Origin: Humibacillus sp.
Lineage (GTDB): Bacteria > Actinomycetota > Actinomycetes > Actinomycetales > Dermatophilaceae
Direction of reading: 5' to 3'
DNA: 64,000 nt
Assembly: GCA_030452985.1 (NCBI GenBank)
Contig: JAKDLG010000006.1
Location: 1 to 64,000 of the forward strand
Made by a program: the position numbers and the translations under genes. Within the stretch, counting starts at the first letter, position 1. The number at the start of each line of letters is the position of its first letter. The notes below the pieces were generated by a model. It had not been told where the DNA came from. It made no database searches and worked only from the letters and a program-made list of their open reading frames with translations. Of this stretch, positions 1 to 10,200 are shown one piece after another.

Positions 1-1067
1 AAGATCCCCACGACATCGGTGCGGCGGCGGATCTCCCGGTTGAGGCGCTCTTGGGGGTTGTTGCTCCAGATCTGGCGCCAGATCTCCTTCGGGAACACGG
101 TGAACGCGAGGATCTCCTCCCGCGCGGCCTCGAGGTGCTCAGCCACCTTCGGGAGCTTGCCAGCCAGCCCTTCCAGGACCCGGTCGAACTGGGCGTGGAC
201 ACTGGCCGCGTCGGGCTGGTCATACACGCTGTGCAGCAGCGCCTTGGTCCAGCCCCACTGGCTCTTCGGGGTGATAGCCATCAGGTTCGCCGCGTAATGG
301 GTCCGGCACCGCTGCCAGGACGCGTCCGGCAACGTGGCCCCGATGGCCTCGATCAGCCCGGCGTGCGCGTCAGAGGTCACCAACGCGACACCGGACAGGC
401 CGCGGGCGCTCAGGTCCCGGAAGAAGCTGAGCCAGCCGGCGCTCGATTCTGTTGTGGTGGTGTGGATCCCGAGGACCTCGCGGTACCCGTCGGCGTTGAC
501 CCCGGTGGCGACCATCACCGCGACCTTCACGACCCGCTTGTCCTCGCGGACCTTCATCGTCAGGGCGTCGGCCGCGAGGAATGTGTACGGGCCCTCGTTC
601 AACGGGCGGGTGCGGAACGCGGCGACCTGCTCGTCGAGGTCGGTCGCCATCTGCGACACCTTCGACTTGGACAGGCCGGTGATCCCCAACGAGCGCACCA
701 GCTTGTCCATCCGCCGGGTGGACACCCCGAGCAGGTAGCAGGTCGCCACGACCGTGGTCAGCGCCGCCTCGGCGCGGCGGTGGCGCTCCAACAGCCAGTC
801 CGGGAAGAAGGTCCCCTCGCGCAGCTTCGGGATCGCCACATCCAGGGTGCCGGCCTTGGTGTGCAGGTCCCGGTGGCGGTACCCGTTCCTACTGTTGACC
901 CGTTCCGGGGTGCGGGTGGCGTACTCCGCGCCGCACACGGTGTCGGCCTGGGCGCACAACAGGGCGTTGATGAACGTGCCGAGCAGCTCACGCATCAGGT
1001 CAGGGCTGGCCTGGGCCAGCTGCTCGTGCAGAAACGCTTCGGGGTCAATACTGGTGTTCGCGGTCAT
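1..1067 (-). mobile_element. IS256/Mutator-type transposase, 3' end truncated by window edge
   Basis: Reverse-strand translation from ATG at 1067: [49 protein letters not shown]...[43 protein letters not shown]... ending ...[24 protein letters not shown]. Typical Mutator-family transposase. Missing from the ORF track because it has no stop inside the window. Confidence 0.9.
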
Positions 1068-1322
1068 CGTGATGCTCCATTCGAGAGTGCTGTGAGAGGT
1101 TCACTCGAAGGATCACGCGGTGACCGCGCCTACGTCTGCAGGACACGCTCACCGGTGTCGTCGTACACCAACGCTACGGACTCAACTGCTTTTGCCGCGG
1201 AGAGCGCGTTGGCGTGGTGGGCCGAGCGAGGCCAGTTTCACCCGTCCCTGTGGCTCAAAGTTGAGTTGTCGGGGTCACGCCTTGCCGAAGCGCCGACCCG
1301 TTCTACGACACCAGGGTCAATG

Positions 1323-2012
1323 ATGGGACCCGTGAGGACACATCTGGGTCTTGTAAGCCAACCCCTTGACCGCTTCAGGCACCAAGGGGCAGTCCGGCGC
1401 CAACGTGCTCGAATCTTCATTGCCCTGACCGCGGTGGTGCTGCCGCCTCTTCTTGGCGCGTGTACAACTAGCGAGCCGCGCCTCCATGCAGCCACGGCGC
1501 AGCCCGGCCCGGTCGCAAAAAGTCCTTATTACGACGACGTCGTTGCCGCTGGCAAGTCGGCCGTGTCCGACTTCGAACGCAAAGTGTTCGCCGACGGGAC
1601 CATCACTCGAGGAGAGTACGAGATGTCCGTCCAAAAGCTGGTCGACTGCGCCAAGGCCAAGGGAGTCACCATCGCCGCGACTCCCGATGCCTACGGGTTA
1701 AGTACCTACTCGCTCACCGCCAGCGCGGTCAACGACCAGGTCATGACGAAGTGCAGCGCCGGCACCACCTTGACGATCGAAGGCCTGTACGCAGAAATCA
1801 CCAAGAACCCAACCCGGGCTGACTGGGAGGCCCTGGTGACGGAGTGCCTGGTCAGCACCGGCCTGGCCCCATCGGGGTACACCAAGCGCCAGTACGTCAA
1901 AGACCGCATCGGCATCAAGCAAGGTCAGGTCAACCGACCCCAGTTCCCATTCAGCACCGCGGACTCGCGATTCAATGCTTGCGAACAGGACCCCAGTTCC
2001 GCGGAGCTGTGA
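1323..2012 (+). CDS. putative secreted lipoprotein, unknown function
   Basis: C-terminal part of the 51..2012 ORF. N-terminal hydrophobic segment with lipobox-like LLGAC, then a hydrophilic domain. The first part of that ORF is antisense to the transposase and spurious. Confidence 0.6.
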   Translation: MGPVRTHLGLVSQPLDRFRHQGAVRRQRARIFIALTAVVLPPLLGACTTSEPRLHAATAQPGPVAKSPYYDDVVAAGKSAVSDFERKVFADGTITRGEYEMSVQKLVDCAKAKGVTIAATPDAYGLSTYSLTASAVNDQVMTKCSAGTTLTIEGLYAEITKNPTRADWEALVTECLVSTGLAPSGYTKRQYVKDRIGIKQGQVNRPQFPFSTADSRFNACEQDPSSAEL

Positions 2013-2076
2013 GCCCTCCGCGACTTCCTCACATGCCGCGTAGCGGGAAGATAACCACGCGAGATATGCGCGCCAG

Positions 2077-2168
2077 TGCGGTCACTTCTCACGCACAAGC
2101 TGTGGCGCGTCGCCGTCGCCAATGCGGTCGAAACTGGCGCCCAACTGCGGTCATGTCTCACGCTCAAG
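2077..2168. repeat. imperfect direct repeat TGCGGTCA(C/T)(T/G)TCTCACGC(A/T)CAAG, 2077-2099 and 2146-2168
   Basis: Two 23-bp copies with three mismatches, 69 bp apart; a third partial TGCGGTC at 2123. Confidence 0.6.
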
Positions 2169-2173
2169 GCCAA

Positions 2174-2692
2174 CTACCAGAGCGGCAACTGGTCACGTTC
2201 GACGTCGGGGATCCCGGCCTGCAGGACCTCGTAGGGGTCGAGTCCGTCGCGCAGGGCTTGGCGGATGGCTTCGGCGCGGCCGCGGGCGCCGCGCCGGTCG
2301 CGGAGGTGTCCGCCGAGCCGGTGCCGGCGGATGGCCCAGTCGCCCGAGTTCTCCGCGATGGTGGACGGCCTCAGGTGGGTGGGGTCTTGGCACATCGGGT
2401 TGTCACACACGGCGTGCGCCAGCAGCGGCGCCCGCTGCAGGGCGTCGATGCCGTACGCGAGGCCGTAGCCGAAGCGGTGCGCGATGACGACGAACCCGGC
2501 CCGGGACCGGGTCGGGTCGGGGCCGACCCAGAAACGCCCGTGACCTTTCGCGGTCAGAGCGCCGACCCACCAGGTGCACCCGTTGACCTTCTCGGGGTGG
2601 ATCTTGGCCCGGTACCGGGCGATGACGTCGGGGTCGCGCAGGGCGGCCCGCAGCGCGGCGCGTGACGCGTCGCTGCTCTCTGTGGTCGACAC
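2174..2692 (-). CDS. HNH-type endonuclease-like protein
   Basis: CTWWVGALTAKGHGRFWVG...VVIAHRFGYGLAYG...LAHAVCDNPMCQDPTHLRPSTIAEN resembles the HNH zinc-binding loop of homing or phage HNH proteins. GTG start. Confidence 0.7.
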   Translation of the reverse strand: MSTTESSDASRAALRAALRDPDVIARYRAKIHPEKVNGCTWWVGALTAKGHGRFWVGPDPTRSRAGFVVIAHRFGYGLAYGIDALQRAPLLAHAVCDNPMCQDPTHLRPSTIAENSGDWAIRRHRLGGHLRDRRGARGRAEAIRQALRDGLDPYEVLQAGIPDVERDQLPLW

Positions 2693-2752
2693 CCGGTGAC
2701 CCCCTTTCCTTCCTGCCGTTTGCCGCGGGCCAGGCCGTTCGGCTCGAGGTGG

Positions 2753-3583
2753 TCAGCGGCGTTGGGTCTGGGCCGGCGGGTCGTACTCGTCGCGGGTGTC
2801 GTCCCAGATTTGCGCCGAGACGGCGCGGGCCCGGGCCACCTCGACCCGTGGGGGAGGGGCAGTCGGGCCCGGCGCGGTGGTGGCCGAGGCGGTCGGTGCC
2901 GGTCCGCGTGAGGCCGCCGCAGTCGAGACTTGGTCGGCCAACGCGTGCAGCCGGGCTGCATTGCTGGTGGCTTGCCGGGTCACGGCTTGCTCGATCGTGA
3001 CCTCGGCTGCCGCGACACTTTCGGGGGTGAACCCGGCCCGGGCTGCGGCCTGCCGGTAGACCGCCTCGCCCAGGTGCAGGTCGACCTGCGGCGGTTCCGG
3101 CTCGCCCGCCACCGGCAGATTCCTGCCGATGATTCCAGTGAAATCATCGGCCGCGATCGCGGCATCCGCGTCGCGGTCGACCTCGACTCTGGTGGGTTCC
3201 GGTTCGGCCAACAGGGCGGGTTCGGTGACGCCGGTGGTGCTGGTTTCGACTCCTCGTTCGGCGTGCGTGTCGCTGCTGGGGAGGTAGTCGGTGTCCCAGG
3301 CGAGGGCGACATGTGCGGGTCGCAGCTGCTCGACGTGGAGGTGATGGTCCTGTTCGCCGTCGCTGAAGTCGGCCACCTCCCGGGCCAGGTCCGGCGGGAT
3401 CCGTAACGCCACAATGGCGTCTCCGGCGCCGCCGGCCTGCCCGTCGCGGTGCGTCGAGGCGATCACCTCATCACCGTGTCCGCCGGCCGGCCAGGTGCCG
3501 GTCCGGGTGACCTGTTCGGCCCGGGCCCGGGTCGTTCGGTGGTACAGCTCGAGATGCTCGTCGTGGCCGAGCGCGGCCATCAC
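2753..3583 (-). CDS. hypothetical protein of mobile-element module; N-terminal compact domain (YHRTTRARAEQVTRTGTW...), Ala/Pro-rich C-terminus
   Basis: Long ORF whose start overlaps the stop of the upstream gene (GTGATGG). Located next to the relaxase gene. Confidence 0.6.
   Translation of the reverse strand: MMAALGHDEHLELYHRTTRARAEQVTRTGTWPAGGHGDEVIASTHRDGQAGGAGDAIVALRIPPDLAREVADFSDGEQDHHLHVEQLRPAHVALAWDTDYLPSSDTHAERGVETSTTGVTEPALLAEPEPTRVEVDRDADAAIAADDFTGIIGRNLPVAGEPEPPQVDLHLGEAVYRQAAARAGFTPESVAAAEVTIEQAVTRQATSNAARLHALADQVSTAAASRGPAPTASATTAPGPTAPPPRVEVARARAVSAQIWDDTRDEYDPPAQTQRR
3126..3150. repeat. 25-bp near-perfect palindrome CCGATGATTCCAGTGAAATCATCGG inside the 2753-3583 ORF
   Basis: One mismatched pair. 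Same TGATTCCAGTG core. Confidence 0.8.
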
Positions 3584-4050
3584 GAGGCCCGTTTCTGCTC
3601 AGACCCCGCGCCTGTCTCGTCGCCGTCGCGTTCGCCGGCAGCACCATCTTCGATCTGTGAGCCACCCGGTTCTGGCTCGTCCGGGGTCGTGGTTTCCGAC
3701 GAGTCGAGCTCCTGGCCTGGCGAGGTTTCGGTATCCACCGTGGCCGTGTCAGCGCCGGCTGTGGTGGCTTCCTTGCGCAGCGCGCGCACCTGCGCGGCGG
3801 TGAGGTCGCACAGGACCGCGACCCCGGCGACGGGTTCCTTGAGGTCACCGATCAGCGTTTCGACGTGGGCGGCCATGGCCGCCCGGGCGGTCGTCATCGC
3901 CGCGAGTGCGGCCTCGTACGCGTCGGCTGCGAGGTAGAACTCGGTGACCGTGTCCTCGATTCTTTGCTCGCGTTTCGCCTGGTCGGCGTACCGCTTCACC
4001 TTCGCCAACCGCGCACGTTCCCGAGCAGCGACCGCACCCTTACCCGCCAT
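3580..4050 (-). CDS. small coiled, basic N-terminal accessory protein, divergent to relaxase
   Basis: MAGKGAVAARERARLAKVKRYADQAKREQRIEDTVTEFYLAADAYEAALAAMTTARAAM... Ends in an acidic tail and overlaps the downstream gene. Confidence 0.6.
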   Translation of the reverse strand: MAGKGAVAARERARLAKVKRYADQAKREQRIEDTVTEFYLAADAYEAALAAMTTARAAMAAHVETLIGDLKEPVAGVAVLCDLTAAQVRALRKEATTAGADTATVDTETSPGQELDSSETTTPDEPEPGGSQIEDGAAGERDGDETGAGSEQKRAS

Positions 4051-4295
4051 CCGAACCACGCTTCCCCTCAGACCTTGTGACGACCCATGCATAACGCCGA
4101 ACCGCGACCCACCGAACCTTCCAGCACGCCTCACGCTACCCCGACCACCCCCGAATCGACCCAAGGCACGACTACCGACTTTGACACACCTCTTGCACTC
4201 TGGTCCGTTTCGCTGCGCCGCGTGGCATCCTTGGAGCCAAGCACCCCCAAAACGGGCGCACAGCAGACAACGCAGGCGAGGGTGGTGGCGGCGGC

Positions 4296-7200
4296 ATGAT
4301 GAGCCTGCACAAGCTGACCGCGGGGGACGGGTACACGTACCTGACCCGGCAGGTCGCTGCGGCCGACAGCTCAGAACTGGGCCGGGTCGCACTGGCGGAC
4401 TACTACACCGAGAAGGGCGAACGCCCCGGCACCTGGCTCGGGACCGGCCTGGCCGGCATCGCCGGTGTCGAGGTGGGCGCGGTGGTGTCCGAGGCGCAGA
4501 TGAAGGCGTTGTTCGGGGAGGGGCGCCACCCCGACGCCGACGAGCTTCAGAAGGCGGTCATCGCGGCCGGGGGCACCGTGAAGGTAGCGATCGCTTCTTC
4601 GGCGTTAGGGCGGCCGTTCGCGAAGTACGACGACGAACCGTCGGCGTTCATCACGCAAGTGACCCTGGCGTACCGGCAGTGGAACACCGACCAGGGTCGG
4701 TCGTATGACGCGCCGGTCCCGGCGGAGGAACGCTCCTGGATCCGCTCGACGGTCGGGCGGGAAACCTTCACGGAGCAGTACGGGCGGGCCCCGCTCGATG
4801 ACCGGGAGCTGGCCGGTCACATCGCCCGCTCCTCACGCCCGGCCCGTCTCGCGGTCGCCGGGTACGACCTGACCTTCTCACCGGTGAAGTCGGTGTCGAC
4901 GTTGTGGGCGCTGGCCGCGCCGGAAGACTCCGCGAAGATTGAGGCGGCGCACGAGGCGGCCGTGAAGGACACCATCGCCTGGCTGGAGCGGGAGGTCGCC
5001 TACACCCGGGTCGGCGCCCAAGGGGTGCGTCAGGTTGATGTCACCGGGCTGGTCGCCACCGCCTTCACGCACCGCGACTCCAGGGCCGGGGACCCGGACC
5101 TGCACACCCACGTCGCGGTCTCGAACAAGGTCCAGTCCGCCGGTGAGGGCAAGTGGTTGGCGTTGGACGGGGCGGTGCTGCACCGGGCCGTGGTCGCCGC
5201 GTCCGAGCGGTACAACACCCGCCTCGAACACGAGGTGACCGACCGGCTCGGGGTCACCTTCGCCCCGACCGAGAAGTCCCTGGCGGAGGGCAAGCGGGTC
5301 ATCCGTGAAGTCGTCGGGGTCCCGGCCGAGCTGATCAGGGCCTGGTCCAAGAGGCGCGCGGCCATCGACGTGGTCCGTAAGGAGCTGGCCCGCGACTTCC
5401 AGGCCGACCACGGCCGGCCACCGACCCCGAAAGAGGCGGTCGAGCTGGCCCAGCAGGCGACGCTGGCCACCCGCGAGGCCAAGCACGAACCCCGGTCGTT
5501 GGCCGAGCAGCGCGCCACCTGGGCCGCGCAAGCCGAAGACGTCCTCGGCGGCTCCCGGGCTGTGGAGGCCATGCTGGCCACCGTCACCACCCGGCCCGCG
5601 ACCAAGGCCACCGCCGGCGGCGAGCAGGAGGAACAGCCGGCGGAAGAACTGACCGACACGCAGATCACCGACCTCGCGAAGCGGGCCCTGTACACGGTCC
5701 AGCTCTCGAGGGCGAGGTTCCAGTGGGCCCACGTCTACGCCGAAGCCTCCCGCCTGGCCCGTGGGCTGGACCTGACCGCCGACCTGCTCGACACAACTGT
5801 TGACGCCGTCGTCGCCGAAGCCCTCGGCGAGCAGCGGTCGGTGGCGATCATCCCGCCCGAGTTCGCCGAACTCACCCCCGAGAAGAGCCCCACCGAGACA
5901 GCCACCGAAACCACCGCGAAGGTCACCGAGGGTGCCGAGGAGAGCGCCGACGCCAAAGAGAGCGCGGCCGCGGCAGACACGGAAGCGGGTGGTGATTCCA
6001 CTGGAATCACCCCGGCCGGCTCGCCCGAGAAGCGCGACGGCGGGCCAGGTGTGGAGGCCGTGGTGGAGCCCGCGGTGTTGCGGCGGGCGGACGGGGAGAG
6101 CGTCTACGTCCAGGCCAAGTCCCAGCTGTACACCACGACGGAGATCCTCGACGCTGAGGCGTACCTGGTCACCACCGCCGGGGAGGCCGGTGGGCGGGTG
6201 GTCGATGAGACGACCCTGGGGTTGGCGCTGCTGGAGCAGGCCGCGAACGGGGTCACCCTCAACCCGGGCCAGGTCCAGCTCGTGACGGAGATGGCGACCT
6301 CCGGCGCCCGGCTCCAGCTCGCCCTGGCCCCGGCCGGGTCCGGCAAGACCACCGCCATGAGTGTGCTGTCGAAGGCCTGGACGGACAGTGGTGGGCAGGT
6401 CATCGGGCTGGCTCCCTCAGCCGCGGCCGCGAAAGAGCTCGGAGACGCGACCGGCGGCCAGGCCGACACCCTGGCCCGGCTCACCTACTCGATCCGGACC
6501 GGCGGGTTCATGCCGGACTGGGGCGAAAGCATCGGCCCCGAGACCTTGGTGCTGATTGATGAGGCCGGGATGGCCGGCACCCTCGAGCTGGCGATGGCGA
6601 CCCGGTACGTCACCGCCCGGGGTGGGTCGGTGCGCCTGGTCGGCGATGACCAGCAGCTCGCCGCGATCGCCGCCGGCGGGGCCCTGCGCGATATCGCCGA
6701 AGAAGTCGGCGCCGTCACCCTGTCCGAGCTGATGCGGTTCACCGACCCGGCCGAAGGCGCCGCCACCCTGGCGTTGCGGGCGGGTGACCCTGAAGCGCTC
6801 GGGTTCTACCTCGACCGCGGCCGGGTCCACCAGGCCGACGAGTCGACCGTCGCCGACCAGGTCTTCGAGGCCTGGATGGCCGACACGGATGCGGGCAAGA
6901 CCTGCCTCATGCTCGCCTCCACCAACGACATAGTGACCGACCTCAACGCCCGTGCGCGAGCCCACCGCCTCGCCACCCAACCCGCCCCCGACACCGACCC
7001 TGACGACACTGACGCCGACGACGCCGACGCTGACGCCACCGAGGCTGAGACCGAGGCCGGGGAGCGGCAGGACGGTCAGGGGGGCCGGTGGCGGCCGCGG
7101 TGGCCCGGGCAGGCCAACCGGGAGCAGGCCGAGCGGGAGCAGGCCGCGCAGGATCGGGCCCGGACGGTCGTGCTGGCCTCCGGGCTGGAGGCCTCCGCCG

Positions 7201-10200
7201 GGGACCTGGTCATCACCCGCCGCAACGACCGCCGGCTCGGGATCACCGCCACGGACTGGGTCAAGAACGGGGACCGGTTCACCGTCATCGCGGCGCACCG
7301 GGGCGGGCAGCTGACCGTTCGGCACGCGGCGACGGAGCGGACCATCACCCTGCCCGCGGAGTACGTCGCCGAGCAGGTGGACCTCGGGTACGCGTGCACC
7401 TTCCACGGCGCCCAGGGCGCGACCGTGGACACCAGCCACAGCGCCCTCTCCGGTGGGGAGACCCGCCAGCTGCTCTACGTCGGGATGACCCGCGGCCGCG
7501 AAGCCAACCACGCCTACCTCGCCACCGCCGGCGACGGCGACCCCCACGCCATGATCCGCCCCGAACGGATCAAACCCCCGACCGCCGGGGAAGCCGTCAC
7601 CGAAGTGCTGGCCGTCGACGGGTCGCAACGCTCCGCCACGACGGAGATCCGCCACCAGCACGAGGCCACCACCAAACTGGGCCGGTCCGCGCCCCGATAC
7701 GTCGACGCGCTCGGGGTCGCCGCGACCGAGCTGCTCGGCCCCGAGAAGGTCGCGCAGCTCGAGGCGCACGCGGAGAAGACCCTGCCCGGGCTCACGTCCG
7801 AGCCGGCCTGGGAGGCACTGCGCGGGGAGCTCGCCCTGACCGCCCTGGACGGGACCGACCCCAACGGAGCGTTGACCGCTGCCATTGAGTCGCGGGAGCT
7901 GACGACCGCGCGGGACCGGGCCGCGGTGCTGCACTGGCGCGTCACCGGCGCCCATCCCGGCCCGGTCGGGCCGCTGCCATGGGTTCAAGGCATCCCGCAG
8001 CAGCTGCGGGAGCATCCGACGTGGGGGGTGTACCTGACCGCCCGGGTCGCCCTGGTGGTCACCCACCTCGCCCAGGTTCGTCAGGCCGCGAAGGATCTGG
8101 CCCCCGAAGCGGCGCCCCGGTGGGCGCACCCGATCCTCGCGGACCGGGAGCTGCTCGGGGACGTGCTGGTGTGGCGGGCCGTCACCGGCGTCACCGACAC
8201 CAACGATCAAGGCACCATCCTCGGCGGACCCCACCCGCAGGTCGCGGCCCGACACCACCAGAACACCCTCCAAACCTGCATCGACGCGCTGGTCGCCCGC
8301 GAACAGGCCGGGACCGCCGGCACCCTCTGGCGCCCCGTCATCACCGACCTGACCAACCTCGGCCCGCGGGTGCTGGACGACCCGTACTGGCCGGTCCTGG
8401 ACCGGCGCCTGGACCTGGCCAACGCGGCCGGGTTCGACGTCCCGGCCCTGCTGTCCGAAGCCGCCGGGCAGGGCCCGGTCCCGGACGAGCACCCCGCCTC
8501 CGCGCTCTGGTACCGCCTCGCCCCAACCCTGGCCCCCGCCGCCGCGATGGCCGCCACGGCTGGCTCCGGCGCCACCCGCCTGCGCCCACCCTGGTGCGCC
8601 CTCCTGGTCGCGCACCTGCCCGAGGCCGTGGCGTTGGCGGTGATGACCGACCCGTACTGGCCCGCCCTCGTCGCGGCCGTCCACACCGCCAGCACCCGGG
8701 GCGTCACCCCCGAACAGGTCATCCCCGACGCGATCGCCCTCATCGGCCCCGACCGCATCGGCCAACCCGACGGAGTCGCAGTCTCAGACCTGGCCACCGC
8801 GCTGGCCTGGCGCATCGCCGACCTCACCGAACACCCCGACCACGCCGGGACGGCCCCTGGTAGCGAGGGCGCCACCCCGGACGAGCACGACCTGTTCAAC
8901 GCCGAGGAAGAAGACTTCCTCAACAACCTCGCCCGCGACCACGACGAAACCGAACAAGCCCAACACCCCGACCCCGACGCTGATGCTGGCGACGACGACC
9001 GGGTGGGGCGGCCGGTCCCGACCGCCCCCGCCGACCTGGACGAGCTGGGGCCGGCCCGGGACGAAGACGCACCACCGGACGACGACGAAGCCCCACCCGA
9101 CCCCGCCGACCCGGTCGCCGCAACGACGCCAGCGCCCCTCGAGACCCCCGAGGAGCTGCAACCCACCACCGCGCCCGAGCGGGTCCTGGCCCTGAACACG
9201 GCCGCGATGGACTTCTACGCCACCGCGTACACCGGGTCCGCCGCCGCGGCCTACGTCAAGACTCGATTGGGCACCGACCTTCTCCCCACCGCCACCACCA
9301 CAGGCCCGACCAACAGCACTGACGCCACTGACACCTCTGAGACCAGAACGCCGACGCCGCTGGAGCAGGGCCGGTTCGCGGTCGGGTACGCACCCGCCGG
9401 GTGGACCACCCTGGTCGACCACCTCAAGACCGACCCCGCCATATCAGCGACCGACGCCGAGCTGGTCGACGCCGGACTGGCCGCCTACACCCGCCGCGGC
9501 ACCACCATCGACCTCTTCCGCGACCGCCTCATCTTCGGCCTGCACAACACCGACCGCGACCTGGTCGGGTTCATCGGCCGCGCAGCACCCAACGCCGACA
9601 CCCCCGGTGAGAACGGGTACCGGATCCCGAAGTACCTCAACACCCCCGACACGGCCGTGTTCAGCAAGGGCACGATCCTGTTCGGCGCCCCCGAAACTTC
9701 TGACCTGCGCGCCGCCGGCGCGACGTTCGTGCGGGTCGAAGGGCCGCTCGACGCGATCGCGGTCACCCTCGCCGGGAACGCCGCCCACGTCGGCGTCGCC
9801 CCCCTCGGGACCGCGCTCACGGACCACCAGGCCGACCAGCTCGCCGTCCCCACCCCCGGCACCAACCTGACCGGACCCGGAGTTGGACAGGGCGCCGGAC
9901 AGGGTGCCGGGCCGCGAGTGTTGGTGGCCACCGACAACGACCCCGCCGGCCGCAAAGCCGCCGAAGCCGACTACTGGAAACTCACCGCCCGCGGCGCCGA
10001 CCCCCGGCAGCTGCTCACCCCCGACGCAAACGACCCCGCCGAGCTCTACCAAACCAACCCGCAGATGCTGGCCACCATGCTCACCCTTGGCGAGCAGGCC
10101 CCCTCCCTGGCGCAGTCCCTCATCGACACCCGCATCACCGCCTGGGGCGCCGACCTGGACAAGCAATGGGCCCACGCCCGGCTCGGCGCCGCCCGGTCCT

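Noticed and set aside
51-1319. Long plus-strand ORF (51..2012) as one 653-aa protein
   Set aside because: The first about 1 kb is antisense to a clear IS256-type transposase. Only the C-terminal part, with its own signal/lipobox, is credible.
7000-7050. GACGCCGACGACGCC-type tandem repeats
   Set aside because: Codon-level low complexity encoding an Asp/Ala-rich linker in the relaxase; not a CRISPR or regulatory array. No CRISPR array was seen anywhere in the window.
6417-8765. 782-aa minus-strand ORF and other long ORFs antisense to the relaxase (e.g. 4878..5732, 8207..9199, 9444..10667)
   Set aside because: Typical high-GC shadow ORFs: Gly/Arg/Pro-rich, no recognisable domain, fully inside a well-supported gene.
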